A model generated the notes under the pieces. That model worked only from the letters and a program-made list of their open reading frames with translations. It did no database searches and was not told where the DNA came from. Shown piece by piece: positions 22,662 through 31,714 of a stretch of DNA of 53,202 nt (within the stretch, counting starts at the first letter, position 1; every line of letters starts with the position of its first letter). Made by a program: the position numbers and the translations under genes. Origin of the DNA: Moraxellaceae bacterium (lineage in GTDB: Bacteria > Pseudomonadota > Gammaproteobacteria > Pseudomonadales > Moraxellaceae); NCBI GenBank assembly GCA_020697295.1, contig JAJFBF010000022.1:1-53202 (forward strand), given 5' to 3'.

Positions 22662-25600
22662 TCAGTCCGGACCGGGCTGACCCTCTTCCCGCACCACGCC
22701 GCGGCCGCCCAGCATCGCGGCCACCCGGATGCGCAGGTCATCCAGATAGGTGTAGACCACCGGCACCACCACCAGGGTCAGCAGGGTCGAGGTCACCAGG
22801 CCGCCGATGATGGCGTGCGCCATGGGGGCACGCTGCTCGGCGCCATCGCCCAGGCCCAGCGCCAGCGGCACCATGCCCATGATCATCGCTGCCGTGGTCA
22901 TGAGGATGGGTCGCAGGCGGGTGCGGCCGGCCGCCTGGATGGCGCTGGCGCGGTCGCTGCCGTTCTCCACCGCCACCTTCACGAAGTCCACCAGCAGGAT
23001 TGCGTTCTTGGTCACCAGACCCATCAGCATGATGATGCCGATGATGGAGAAGATGTTCATGGTGCTGCCGAAGGCGAACAGTGCGATGAACACGCCGATC
23101 AGCGACAGCGGCAGCGAAGTCATGATGGAGACCGGCAGGATGAAGCTGTTGAACTGCGAGCCCAGCACCATGTAGATGAAGATGATGGCCATCAGCAGTG
23201 CCGTCGCCGCATAGCCGATGGATTCCTCCATGTCCTTGTTCTGGCCCTCGGTCTGGAAGCGGTAGCCCGCAGGCAGCTTCATCGAATCCTGCAGGCGCTT
23301 GATGTCGGCGCCGATGTCGCCGGCGGGGCGCCCGCTGACGTTGGCGTCGATCATCACTTCACGAAAAAGGTTGCGGCGGTTGATCTGGGAGGCGCCGGTG
23401 GTTTCCGTGATGGAGGCGATCTGGGTCAGCGCCACCATATTGGGCACGCCGTTCGCGTCCGGCTGGCTGCTGGACAGGAAGATGTTGTCGAGGTCGGCGG
23501 CGGTATAGCGTTCGCTGCGCGGCAGCTGCACGGCCACGTCGTAGTTCTCGCCGCGCGTGTCCTGCCAGGTGGTGACGGCATCGCCGGCCAGCAGCGGCCG
23601 CAGCGCCGCGCCTACCTGCGCCACCGAAAGGCCGAGGCTGGCGGCCTGGTCGCGATCGATGTCCACCGCCAGCGTCGGCTTGGGATCGGAGAGCGAGGTG
23701 CGGATGTCAACGAGTCCGGGGATCTTGTGCAGGCCGGCCACGAGCTCATCCGAGATGCGCTGCAGCTGGTCGAGGTCCGGTCCCTGCACCGACAGCATGA
23801 TGGGTTTCAGGCCTCCACTCACCGACTCCGCCGCCGCCGCCACCGAGGTGATCTTGATGCCGGCGACGTTGAGCAGGCGGCCGCGGATGGCCACCACCAG
23901 CTGCTTCTGCGAAATGCTGCGCTCCGCCTTGGGTTTCAGGCGCACGCGGATGCCGGCGCGCTCCTTGCCGGTGTCCATGCCGCTGTTGAGGGTGGCATAG
24001 GTGGAAATGACTTCCGGATATTCGCGGATGATCTTCGTGACCTGGTCCACCTTCTGCTGGGTGTACTCCAGCGACGAGCCGCTCGGCGTTTCAAAGCGCA
24101 CGTTGATCTCGGAGAGGTCGGGCTCGGGCACGAACTCGCCGCCGATGCGCGCCGCCAGCGCAAAGGCGCCAAAGAGCGTGGCAATGGCGATGAAGATCAC
24201 CAGGCTGCGGTTGCCGGCCTGCACGCGATGCACCCGGACACCGCGCCACCAGTAGGGCACGGGATAGCCCCAGGTTTTCTCGCGCAGGCTCCAGTCGATG
24301 AGGCGGCCGTAGACATCGCCGAGGCGATCGAGGCCGGCCGAGAAGCGGTCCAGGCCACGGCCGATGAAGCTGGTTTTTTTCCGGCCATGCGTGTCGGGGT
24401 CGTACCAGATCGAGGACAGCATGGGGTCCAGCGTGAAGCTCACGAACATGGACAGCAACACCGCCGTCGCAACGGTGACGCCGAACTGGAAGAAGAACTT
24501 GCCGATGATGCCGCCCATGAAGGCCACCGGCAGGAACACGGCGACGATGGTCAGGGTGGTGGCCAGCACGGCCAGGCCGATTTCCTTGGTGCCATCCAGT
24601 GCGGCCTGGCGGTGGCCCTTGCCCATGCCGTTGTGACGCACGATGTTCTCGCGCACCACGATGGCGTCGTCCACCAGCAGGCCGATGCACAGCGACAAGG
24701 CCATCAGCGTCATCATGTTGATGGTGAAGCCGAAGAAATAGATGCCCGCCAGCGTGCCCAGCAGGGAGATCGGCAAGGTCAGCCCGGTAATCACGGTGGA
24801 GCGCCAGGAGCCCAGGAACAGCCACACGATCAGCACCGCCAGCACGGCGCCTTCCAGCAAGGTCTTTTGCACGTCGTCGAGGGAATTGCGGATGGACTTG
24901 GAGCTGTCGGCCACCACCACCATCTCCATGCCGGCGGGCAGCGACTGCCGTACCTCATCGCCCACCTCGCGGGCGGCATCGACCACCGCGATGGTGTTGG
25001 CGTCAGAGGTCTTGACGATATCCAGCGACACGGCGCGGCGACCGTTGACCAGGGCCAGCGAGGCCAGCTCCTGCTCACCGTCGACGACGTCGGCCACCTG
25101 CTCCAGGTAGACAGGGCCGGCGGGACGCTGCGCCACGATCAGGCGGCGGAAGTCCTGCGGATTTTTCAAACGCCCCCGGAGCTGCACGACGAGCTCGGCG
25201 GTAGCGGAACTCACGGTGCCCGCCGGCAGTTCCTGGTTCTCGGCCTGCAGGGTGCGCACCACCTGGTCGACGCCGACGTTGTAGGCGCGCAGGCGGTCGG
25301 GGCGAACATTGATGCGGATCTCGCGCTTCACGGCGCCGATGAGGTCGACCTTGCCGACGCCGGTCACGGTCTGGAAGCGCTTGCGGATGCGCTGGTCCAC
25401 ATAGGTGGAAATATCGCGCGGGCTCAGCGTGTCCGAGGTGAAGGCATAAGAAAGCACCGGCGTCGAGGCCGGGTTGTAGCGCTCGATGATGGGCTCGTCG
25501 ATCTCGTCGCGGAATTCCGCCTTGGCCCGCGCCACCTTGTCGCGCACGTCCTGCACCGCGGTCGCCACCGGCACGTCCAGGTAGAACTCCACGAAGACCA

Positions 25601-25868
25601 TGGAGCGGCCTTCATACGAGTAGGAGAAGACCTGCTTGACGCCGGCGATGGTGTTCACCGCCTCCTCCAGCTCGCGGGTGACATCGGACTCCACCACTTC
25701 CGGCGACGCGCCCGGATAGGGCGTGGTCACCACCACGAAGGGGAAGCTGATGTCGGGGAACTCCTCCACGCGCAGGTCGCGATAGGCAAAGAGGCCGAAC
25801 ACCATCAGGCCCATCATGAGCATGGCGGCGAAGACGGGATTGTTGATGCTGATACGGGTAAGCCACAT
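22662..25868 (-). CDS. RND-family efflux pump inner-membrane permease
   Basis: A 1068-residue proton-driven transporter of the AcrB/MexB superfamily. It opens with [20 protein letters not shown] (first membrane helix). It carries the TM4 proton-relay aspartates in [13 protein letters not shown] (Asp400, Asp401) and the TM10 motif [15 protein letters not shown] with its lysine. Two large periplasmic loops and twelve membrane helices are consistent with the sequence. The link after TM6 contains an unusual aromatic stretch ([15 protein letters not shown], about 535-549). It lies 66 bases downstream of its periplasmic adaptor and shares the TetR-led operon. No outer-membrane channel gene follows, so a TolC/OprM protein encoded elsewhere would be used. 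The substrate is unknown. Confidence 0.93.
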   Translation of the reverse strand: MWLTRISINNPVFAAMLMMGLMVFGLFAYRDLRVEEFPDISFPFVVVTTPYPGASPEVVESDVTRELEEAVNTIAGVKQVFSYSYEGRSMVFVEFYLDVPVATAVQDVRDKVARAKAEFRDEIDEPIIERYNPASTPVLSYAFTSDTLSPRDISTYVDQRIRKRFQTVTGVGKVDLIGAVKREIRINVRPDRLRAYNVGVDQVVRTLQAENQELPAGTVSSATAELVVQLRGRLKNPQDFRRLIVAQRPAGPVYLEQVADVVDGEQELASLALVNGRRAVSLDIVKTSDANTIAVVDAAREVGDEVRQSLPAGMEMVVVADSSKSIRNSLDDVQKTLLEGAVLAVLIVWLFLGSWRSTVITGLTLPISLLGTLAGIYFFGFTINMMTLMALSLCIGLLVDDAIVVRENIVRHNGMGKGHRQAALDGTKEIGLAVLATTLTIVAVFLPVAFMGGIIGKFFFQFGVTVATAVLLSMFVSFTLDPMLSSIWYDPDTHGRKKTSFIGRGLDRFSAGLDRLGDVYGRLIDWSLREKTWGYPVPYWWRGVRVHRVQAGNRSLVIFIAIATLFGAFALAARIGGEFVPEPDLSEINVRFETPSGSSLEYTQQKVDQVTKIIREYPEVISTYATLNSGMDTGKERAGIRVRLKPKAERSISQKQLVVAIRGRLLNVAGIKITSVAAAAESVSGGLKPIMLSVQGPDLDQLQRISDELVAGLHKIPGLVDIRTSLSDPKPTLAVDIDRDQAASLGLSVAQVGAALRPLLAGDAVTTWQDTRGENYDVAVQLPRSERYTAADLDNIFLSSSQPDANGVPNMVALTQIASITETTGASQINRRNLFREVMIDANVSGRPAGDIGADIKRLQDSMKLPAGYRFQTEGQNKDMEESIGYAATALLMAIIFIYMVLGSQFNSFILPVSIMTSLPLSLIGVFIALFAFGSTMNIFSIIGIIMLMGLVTKNAILLVDFVKVAVENGSDRASAIQAAGRTRLRPILMTTAAMIMGMVPLALGLGDGAEQRAPMAHAIIGGLVTSTLLTLVVVPVVYTYLDDLRIRVAAMLGGRGVVREEGQPGPD

Positions 25869-25934
25869 GGTCTCGGGTCCCTGGCGTCAGGCGCGGGTTG
25901 TTCTTCTGGGATTCAGGAAACGTAAGGACGCGGC

Positions 25935-27044
25935 TTACTCGCTGAGGCGGGCGGCGCGGCCGATGGCGCTATCGGTGAGGCGGGCCACTACGACGGTGTC
26001 GCCCTCCTTGACCCCGGATTTCAGGAACAGCCGGTTGCGTCGCTCATCGCGACCGATGACCTCGACTGCGCGCTGCTCCAGCTTGCCACCGGCCAGCACG
26101 AGCACCCAGGCCTTGCCCGCCGTTTCATGCAGCGCGTCGAGGGGCAGGCCCAGGGCCTGGCCGCCGGCGCCTGCGCTGATTTCGCCACGGGCATACATGC
26201 CCCCCTTCAACTCCTGCCTCGGGTTGGGCACGCGCACGTATACCGAGATGGCGCGGGTGCCACTGTCCGCCACCGGATTGATGCGAGCGATCACGCCCTC
26301 GAAGCGGCGCTCGCCAAAGCCGGTCACGGTGAAGGCGAGTCGCTGCCCCACCTTTACTTCGGCAATGGCGGCGGCCGGCACCGGCACTTCCAGTTCCATC
26401 TCGGCCAGATCAACGATTTCGAACAGGCGCGCATCCATGCCGACGCTGCTGCCCGGCTCGACAAAGCGGCGCGCGATGATGCCGGACTGGGGCGCTTTCA
26501 CCACGGTGTCGGCCAGGGCCTTGCTGGCGATGGCCACCAGGGCCTGCTGCGCACGCGCCTGCTCCTCGCGGGCCTCGGCCTCGCCGACACTGCGCGCATA
26601 CTCGATTTCGGAAAAATATTTCTTCTCATAGAGCTCGCGATTGCGGTCGGCAAGCGCACGCGCAAGCTTCGCGTCCACCTGCGCCGCGGCCAGCTGGGCC
26701 TCGGCCTGGCGCACGCGCGCCTCGACATCCTGGGTGCCCAAGCGCGCCAGCACCTGCCCCGCCGTCACGCGCTCGCCTTCGCGCACCAGCACGCTGCTCA
26801 CCTCGGCCGGCACGCGCGATTGCACCGTGGTCTGCTTCAGCGGCTGCAGGGAACCCGACACCGGGAGGCCGCCGCTGACCTGCACGCGCTCGACACGGGC
26901 CACGTCCACTGGAGCCAGCTCCAGCATGGCCGGCGCCGCCGCCACGGCAGGCTTGCCGTCGTCCTGGCCGCCGCAGCCGGCAAGGCCCAGGACCAGCAAC
27001 GCGGGAGCGATCAGGGCCATGCGGCCCGGCAGTCTGTGCATCAT
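25935..27044 (-). CDS. RND efflux periplasmic adaptor lipoprotein
   Basis: A 369-residue membrane-fusion protein. The N-terminus has a lipobox LAGC with lipidated Cys24 (LVLGLAGCGG), so it is anchored to the inner membrane. The biotinyl/lipoyl-like half-motifs (TVQSRVPAEVSSVLVREGER and VKAPQSGIIARRFVEPGSSV) flank an alpha-helical hairpin (EARVRQAEAQLAAAQVDAK). These features are standard for AcrA/MexA-type adaptors. The start ATG at 27044 has GGAG seven bases upstream and overlaps the stop of the tetR gene as ATGA, which implies translational coupling. It bridges the permease and an outer-membrane channel. Confidence 0.92.
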   Translation of the reverse strand: MMHRLPGRMALIAPALLVLGLAGCGGQDDGKPAVAAAPAMLELAPVDVARVERVQVSGGLPVSGSLQPLKQTTVQSRVPAEVSSVLVREGERVTAGQVLARLGTQDVEARVRQAEAQLAAAQVDAKLARALADRNRELYEKKYFSEIEYARSVGEAEAREEQARAQQALVAIASKALADTVVKAPQSGIIARRFVEPGSSVGMDARLFEIVDLAEMELEVPVPAAAIAEVKVGQRLAFTVTGFGERRFEGVIARINPVADSGTRAISVYVRVPNPRQELKGGMYARGEISAGAGGQALGLPLDALHETAGKAWVLVLAGGKLEQRAVEVIGRDERRNRLFLKSGVKEGDTVVVARLTDSAIGRAARLSE

Positions 27045-27898
27045 GTTGCGTCTCCGGAGGAGTTCTTGTCGTTGGGCGAAGCCGTGGCAGGGGCCAGGCC
27101 CCGCCACAGCATGCGAAACAGCGTGGGCAGGAGCCGCGAGAGCTCCAGCGCCTCACCCTTGATGAGCCAGGCCACCACGAGGCCGTCAAAAAGCGCCGTC
27201 CAGAAGATCGCGGCCACTTGCGGGTCGATATCCTCGGCGGTCAGGCCATGCGCCTGCAATTGTTCAGTAAAGCCCCGTGACAAGGCCCAGACCTCGTCAT
27301 AGAAGGCGGAGAGGCGGTCGCGGACGTCCGGGTCACGCGCCAGGCTCAGGCATTCAAGGTAAAGCCGGGGCCACTCGGGATCACTGGTGCAGCGCTCGAG
27401 GCTGGTCGCAAACATGCCGGTGAGGGCCGCCAGCGGATCACCGCCGTCGCGGATCAGGGTGTGCAGATCCCCCAGCAAGGGCGCGGTGTCCTGGCGCAGG
27501 CGCGAATCCAGCATCGCGAAGAAGAGATCGTTCTTGCTCTTGAAGTGCCAGTAGATGGCGCCCTTGGTCATGCCCGCATCGGCGGCGACCTCGTCCAGGG
27601 AAGCGCGCTGGAAGCCCTTGTGGGCAAAGACACGGGCGGCGCTCGCGATGATGCGCTCACGAGTCTCCTGGGCGGGGGAAGAGGGCTGCACTGGTGCCTG
27701 GTAGGACAACAGCGCGGAGAAATTCTCGGGCGGGCCAAGATGCGCCCGGACCTCGGCCTCGTCCACGCCGGCCACGGCGGCGACAGCCGCGGCGGTGGGC
27801 GGGCGGGGGGCGCTGAGGCGGGCAGCCTCACGCAAGGCGGACAGGAGTTTATCGCGCATGGCGGCAACATCGGCTGAAGTAGTCAGGAGTTCTAGCAT
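27041..27898 (-). CDS. TetR-family repressor of the RND operon, with duplicated-looking HTH region
   Basis: A 285-residue protein, longer than the usual 190-220. The normal TetR DNA-binding domain is at about 80-130 (RERIIASAARVFAHKGFQRA, VAADAGMTKGAIYWHFKSKN). Before it, residues about 16-66 look like a worn second copy (RDKLLSALREAARL, VAAVAGVDEAEVRAHL), matching the helix pattern of the TetR motif. It is the first gene of the efflux operon and its stop overlaps the adaptor start. The apparent ATG at 27898 lies inside the operator; a later in-frame ATG at 27859 would still keep the N-terminal copy. Neither has a Shine-Dalgarno. Repression of its own operon is the likely role, relieved by a pump substrate. 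Confidence 0.85.
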   Translation of the reverse strand: MLELLTTSADVAAMRDKLLSALREAARLSAPRPPTAAAVAAVAGVDEAEVRAHLGPPENFSALLSYQAPVQPSSPAQETRERIIASAARVFAHKGFQRASLDEVAADAGMTKGAIYWHFKSKNDLFFAMLDSRLRQDTAPLLGDLHTLIRDGGDPLAALTGMFATSLERCTSDPEWPRLYLECLSLARDPDVRDRLSAFYDEVWALSRGFTEQLQAHGLTAEDIDPQVAAIFWTALFDGLVVAWLIKGEALELSRLLPTLFRMLWRGLAPATASPNDKNSSGDAT

Positions 27899-27930
27899 AC
27901 TGGCCGGTATGCGTACATACCAACCGGTAT
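27897..27930. promoter_or_regulatory. Double TetR operator upstream of the efflux operon
   Basis: Two near-identical palindromic 14-mers, ATACTGGCCGGTAT (27897-27910) and ATACCAACCGGTAT (27917-27930), lie exactly 20 bp apart. A third perfect inverted repeat GTATG-CGTA-CATAC (27907-27920) bridges them. The spacing puts both sites on the same DNA face. They overlap the start of tetR, which fits autorepression. Confidence 0.7.
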
Positions 27931-27979
27931 TGACCGCCGGGTCACAGGAAGGGCTTGAGCCTTTAGCGGTAAATCACTA

Positions 27980-28001
27980 GATTCAAACACCCGATTGAAT
28001 C
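27980..28001. promoter_or_regulatory. Palindromic operator upstream of the CecR-like gene
   Basis: A perfect 7-bp inverted repeat with an 8-base spacer: GATTCAA (27980-27986) and TTGAATC (27995-28001). It lies 37 bases before the start of the CecR-like regulator and is probably its own binding site. Confidence 0.55.
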
Positions 28002-28037
28002 AGCAGTTTGACTGATCGCCCCTGCCCGGAGCCCGCC

Positions 28038-28700
28038 ATGTACCGCATACGCCCGCTTGCCTCGGTTGGAATGGACTCCAGCGCCGCCACCCGCGCCGCG
28101 CTGATCGAGGCCGCCGCTCCCCTCTTCGGCGCGCAGGGCTTCGAGGCGACCCGCACCCGCGAGATTGCTGACAAGGCCAAAGCCAATGTATCCGCCATCA
28201 ACTATCACTTCGGCAGCAAGATGGGCCTCTACCAGGCCGTCATCAAGAAGCAGTCGGAAGCCATGAACGACAGCTTCCCGCTGGAGACCGACAGCGTGCG
28301 TGGCGGCGACCCCGCCAGCCGCCTGCACTGGCTGGTCCTCAACATGCTGCGCCGCGCCCTCAGCAACTGTGACGATCGCCTGAAAGTATGCCTGCGCGAG
28401 TTCGTGGAGCCGACCGAGGCCCTGGACTTTCTGGTCAAGGAAATCGTCTCGCAGCAGTTCGGGATCATGCAGGCGGTGGTGAGCGCGGTACTGGGCCGCG
28501 AGGCCCGCGAGGACGAGCTGCACCGCTTTACGGTGAGCGTGGTCAGCCAGTGCTTCTACTACGGTCTGGCCGAACCCCTGCTAACCCGCCTGGGCGTGGG
28601 GATTCCGCAAACGGACGCCGAGATCGAGGCCCTGGCCGAGCACATCACCCGTTTCAGCCTGGCCGGATTGCGCGCTTCGGCCCGCAGCGCAGAGGCCTGA
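28038..28700 (+). CDS. TetR-family regulator, CecR/YbiH type
   Basis: A 220-residue regulator. The TetR helix-turn-helix spans about 17-65 (TRAALIEAAAPLFGAQGFEA, IADKAKANVSAINYHFGSKM). It is followed by a C-terminal domain of the CecR/YbiH group (LKVCLREFVEPTEAL, RFTVSVVSQCFYYGLAEPLL) and the conserved ending ITRFSLAGLRA. In E. coli, CecR controls genes for membrane export and chloramphenicol or cefoperazone sensitivity. The ATG at 28038 has GGAG seven bases upstream; a second candidate ATG is at 28071. It is divergent from the efflux operon across 139 bases holding two operator types. It may control that operon, the PI-PLC gene downstream, or only itself. Confidence 0.87.
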   Translation: MYRIRPLASVGMDSSAATRAALIEAAAPLFGAQGFEATRTREIADKAKANVSAINYHFGSKMGLYQAVIKKQSEAMNDSFPLETDSVRGGDPASRLHWLVLNMLRRALSNCDDRLKVCLREFVEPTEALDFLVKEIVSQQFGIMQAVVSAVLGREAREDELHRFTVSVVSQCFYYGLAEPLLTRLGVGIPQTDAEIEALAEHITRFSLAGLRASARSAEA

Positions 28701-28877
28701 GACGCCACCCCTGTTCAAATGGATTCCGCCCCCTCCCCTGCCCGGCGGATGACCGTAATTACCACCTCGGACTGCCGGATGTGTCCTCGTCTCGTGGCCG
28801 CCAACCGCTAAGCTGGCCTCGCCGGCCTGGTTGCCGCCCACCCAAAAGAAACTTCAAAAATAACGAGGCATATCGCC

Positions 28878-30488
28878 ATGGAAAAACTCCTCAAGGGACT
28901 CGCCCTCCTTTTGACCCTGACCATGGGCGGCACCGCCCTGGCCGATGGCATCTCCGACTTCAACAACAGCTGGGCCGGTCGCGCCCTGTCCCTGCAGCGC
29001 CAGCTGGACGTGGCCTCGCCGCTGAAGGACAACAACATCCTCGGCAGCCATAACACCTACAACTCCTCGGTCTACACCACGCCGATCAGCTATCTCGATC
29101 CGCAGCAGAACCATTCCATTTACGACCAGCTGCGCATGGGCGCGCGCTTCATCGAGCTCGACGCGCACTGGACAGCCCACACCCACGGCTGGCCCTGGGA
29201 ATGGGGCACCGACCTGCTGCTGTGCCACTCCGGCATCGGCTCGAGCGTTGGCGCCCTGCACGTTGGTTGCAGCACCGCCGACCGCTTTGTGCGCGACGGC
29301 ATGCAGGAAGTGCGCAGCTGGCTGGACGCCAACCCGAATGAAGTCATCATCCTCTACGTCGAAGACCACACCGACGGCCGTCATCAGGAGCTGCTCAACG
29401 TCCTCAACAACAAGCTGGGCGGCAAGATCTACGCCAGCAGCGGCTGCAAGGCGATTCCCGACACGCTGACCAGGCAGCAGGTACGCCAGGCTGGCAAGCA
29501 GGTCGTGTTCTGGAAGGACGGCGGCTGCTCCGGCAACGCCGGCATGGCCAGCCTCGCCTACACCAGCCTCGGCAATATTGGCCGCATCTGGGAGGACGGC
29601 ACCAACATCGGCTTCATCAACGGCCTCTTCAACGGCGGTGTCGACCGCATCAGCGCCGACAATGTGCGCACCGCCTTCAAGACCGGCGGCAATATCGTCA
29701 ACCTCGACCATATGGTAACGAGCGACGGTCGCCTTGCCGCCGGCGTATGGAGCTGGGACGTCAACGAGCCCAACAACTACGGCGGCGACCAGGACTGCGC
29801 CGTGCAATGGGGCAACGGCCGCTGGGACGACACCAGCTGCGGCAACAGCTATCCCTACGCCTGCCACCAGCCCGGCACCAACAACTGGTACGTGACGCAG
29901 CAGGCCGGTCCGTGGAATGGCGGCGCGGCCGCCTGCGCCGCGGTGGGCAACAACTACAAGTTCGACGTGCCGACCAACAGTTACGACAACGAACAGCTGA
30001 AGGCCGCCAAGGGTCCGGTCGCCAACGCCTGGCTGAATCACAATGATGTGGCGGCTGAAGGCCAGTGGATCATTCCCGGCGTGACGACGAGTGCGGCCGC
30101 CTATCGCTCGCTGACTGATGGCCGCAGCGGCCTCTGCCTGGACGTGCGCAGCAGCGGCACCGCCAACGGTACCCCGGTGCAGCTGTGGACCTGCAACGGC
30201 AGCAACGCGCAGAAGTGGTGGTACGACGGCGCCAACGGCTTCATGCGCAGCGCCCTCGCCCCCAACAAGTGCCTGGACAACCGGGGCCAGGCCTACAACG
30301 GCGGCGAGATCGTCCTCTGGGATTGCGTGGACAGCAACAATCTGCGCTTTGACTGGATCGGCAACACGCTGCGCAACCGCCACAACAACAGCATTGCGGT
30401 GGATGCCTTCGGCACGCAGGCCGGTTCGCGCGTGGGCCAGTGGACGTTCCATGGCGACCTGAACCAGCAGTGGAACTGGGGCAACTGA
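28878..30488 (+). CDS. Secreted PI-PLC-like phosphodiesterase with C-type-lectin-like and ricin-type lectin regions
   Basis: A 536-residue protein with a signal peptide (1-22, ending TALA). Residues about 45-280 form a PI-PLC X-type TIM barrel: the two active-site histidines fit His58 in LGSHNTYN and His117 in LLLCHSG, with FIELDAHW (91-98) between them. Residues 291-330 look like the second half of a C-type lectin fold (WSWDVNEPNN, NGRWDDTSCG, YACH). Residues 337-397 look like the first half (WYVTQQAGPWNGGAAAC, FDVPTNSYDNEQL). Residues 409-536 form a ricin-B-type beta-trefoil with QxW-like repeats (VQLWTC, NAQKWW, NQQWNW). GAGG lies nine bases before the ATG. It is a single-gene unit with a strong terminator. 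Cleavage of phosphoinositide-type lipids or glycolipid anchors on a sugar-coated surface is inferred. Confidence 0.85.
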   Translation: MEKLLKGLALLLTLTMGGTALADGISDFNNSWAGRALSLQRQLDVASPLKDNNILGSHNTYNSSVYTTPISYLDPQQNHSIYDQLRMGARFIELDAHWTAHTHGWPWEWGTDLLLCHSGIGSSVGALHVGCSTADRFVRDGMQEVRSWLDANPNEVIILYVEDHTDGRHQELLNVLNNKLGGKIYASSGCKAIPDTLTRQQVRQAGKQVVFWKDGGCSGNAGMASLAYTSLGNIGRIWEDGTNIGFINGLFNGGVDRISADNVRTAFKTGGNIVNLDHMVTSDGRLAAGVWSWDVNEPNNYGGDQDCAVQWGNGRWDDTSCGNSYPYACHQPGTNNWYVTQQAGPWNGGAAACAAVGNNYKFDVPTNSYDNEQLKAAKGPVANAWLNHNDVAAEGQWIIPGVTTSAAAYRSLTDGRSGLCLDVRSSGTANGTPVQLWTCNGSNAQKWWYDGANGFMRSALAPNKCLDNRGQAYNGGEIVLWDCVDSNNLRFDWIGNTLRNRHNNSIAVDAFGTQAGSRVGQWTFHGDLNQQWNWGN

Positions 30489-30539
30489 TTCCCGCTTCTC
30501 CTGCATGAGACGCTGTCGCTGCTGACGGTATCCCATCAA

Positions 30540-30572
30540 GAAAACGGCCCTCTAGAGGGCCGTTTTCTTTTT
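30540..30572 (+). terminator. Terminator of the PI-PLC-like gene
   Basis: A perfect 28-base palindrome with arms GAAAACGGCCCTCT and AGAGGGCCGTTTTC, followed by TTTTT. It lies 51 bases after the stop. Confidence 0.9.
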
Positions 30573-30611
30573 CCCGCCCGGCGAAAGCACACAGGCATCA
30601 CCGGATTTTCC

Positions 30612-30659
30612 ATGCTCATGACCCGCTTCAGCCTGGCCGGCTTGCACACCAGCGCCTAG
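30612..30659 (+). pseudogene. Remnant of the 3' end of a cecR-like regulator gene
   Basis: Fifteen in-frame codons reading MLMTRFSLAGLHTSA and then TAG. They closely repeat the last part of the CecR-like gene (ITRFSLAGLRASA at about 28646-28684); around 27 of 32 bases are identical and the frame is kept. It is too short to be a gene and has no ribosome site. It is best read as the tail of a second regulator copy left after a deletion, or as part of a duplication flanking the PI-PLC gene. Confidence 0.55.
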
Positions 30660-31129
30660 CTGCGCCAGATCGCGTACTCCGCCTCCAGCGAGGCTGCCTC
30701 CCCCTCGCTGTCCGCCAGCACGATACGCAGGGCCATGCGGCCCTTGCCCTTGCGCCGCAGGCTGGCCTGCAGGGTGTCGCGCGCTGCCGTCTCCGGCAGC
30801 GTCACCGTCGCGGTGAAGTCACCGCACAGCGGTTTGCGAAAGACAAAACGGGAATCGAAGATGGCCACCTGGCAGGGGCCGATTTCCTGTTCACTCCAGA
30901 GCGTGAGCAGGCACCAGCCGGTGATGCAGCCAAGGGCGGTGATGCTGCCCGCAAATGCCGTCCCCTTGTCGTTGATATTGGGCGCCAGCGGCACCTGCAA
31001 CACCAGCGTCTCGCCATCGAAGGAGTGCAGCCCAAGGCGCATGGCGGCGGTCAGCGGAATTTCGTTCCGGAGACTTTCCACCACGCGCGCCGCGCGGGCC
31101 TGCGGGGTCTCCACCACGGCCGCCGTCAT
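30656..31129 (-). CDS. YiiD-C-type thioesterase, hot-dog fold
   Basis: A 157-residue protein with the signature NINDKGTAFAGSITALG (51-67), which matches the YiiD C-terminal thioesterase domain (hot-dog fold). That domain normally occurs alone or fused to an acetyltransferase. Here it stands alone, without the acetyltransferase half. The ATG at 31129 has GAGG just upstream and lies four bases past the stop of the nitroreductase gene, so it is the last gene of that operon. The acyl-CoA substrate is unknown. Its stop overlaps the cecR-like remnant on the other strand. Confidence 0.82.
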   Translation of the reverse strand: MTAAVVETPQARAARVVESLRNEIPLTAAMRLGLHSFDGETLVLQVPLAPNINDKGTAFAGSITALGCITGWCLLTLWSEQEIGPCQVAIFDSRFVFRKPLCGDFTATVTLPETAARDTLQASLRRKGKGRMALRIVLADSEGEAASLEAEYAIWRS

Positions 31130-31133
31130 CGCC

Positions 31134-31694
31134 TCATCCCTGCCATTCCGATACATACTCCCCGATCGGCAAGGGCACGATGCGGCGCGGCTCCGCCGCG
31201 GCCGTTCCCGCATAGATAAACCCCGAAATACTTTCCTCGCCGGACAGGCCAAGCGCGGCGCGCACCAGCGGCGCCTTTGCCAGGAGACCGGTCCGCCACA
31301 TGGTGGCAAAACCCTGGGCATGCAACGCCAGCATGAAATTCTGAACGGCGGCGCCCGTGGACAACAGCAGCTCCTCGTCGGGAACCTTGGGGTCGGGCTT
31401 GTGCACCGTCACGGCCACCACGATCAAGGGCGCGCGCAGCGGCATCTTGCGCAGTCGCTCGACGTCGTTGGCGTCGAGGTCTGGATTGGCGGCGCGCGAG
31501 GCGTCCACGAAGACCTCGCCCAGCTGGCGCAGGGCGTCGCCGCGCAGCACCAGGTAGCGCCAGGGCCGCAACACGCGGTGATCAGGCGCGCGCAAGGCAC
31601 AGGCGAAGGCGGCCGCCAGCGCGGCGGCATCGGGCGCAGGCTCGACAAGCTTGCCCTGCGAAACCCGGGTGAGAATGGCGTCCAGCGTATCCAT
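31134..31694 (-). CDS. Nitroreductase-family FMN oxidoreductase (YdjA-like)
   Basis: A 186-residue compact nitroreductase. The family pattern is visible as RVSQGKLVEPAPD near the N-terminus, the FMN-binding APDHRVLRPWRYLVLRGDAL (37-56) and the central GAAVQNFMLALHAQGFATMW. The length and the single short domain match the YdjA branch (about 183 residues), which reduces nitroaromatics or quinones with NAD(P)H. It is followed by the thioesterase after four bases and preceded by the nitronate monooxygenase after 20 bases. Its natural substrate is unknown. Confidence 0.87.
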   Translation of the reverse strand: MDTLDAILTRVSQGKLVEPAPDAAALAAAFACALRAPDHRVLRPWRYLVLRGDALRQLGEVFVDASRAANPDLDANDVERLRKMPLRAPLIVVAVTVHKPDPKVPDEELLLSTGAAVQNFMLALHAQGFATMWRTGLLAKAPLVRAALGLSGEESISGFIYAGTAAAEPRRIVPLPIGEYVSEWQG

Positions 31695-31714
31695 GTATGT
31701 GCCGCCTTGAGAAG

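Noticed and set aside
22494..25925. Very long + strand frame (over 1100 codons) opposite the RND permease
   Set aside because: It is rich in His, Gln, Asp and Gly as expected from GC-biased antisense of a permease gene; the permease on the other strand is unmistakable.
28854..30539. Minus-strand frame of about 560 codons opposite the PI-PLC-like gene
   Set aside because: It shows Val/Ala/Gly-rich shadow composition and would run through the terminator of the real gene.
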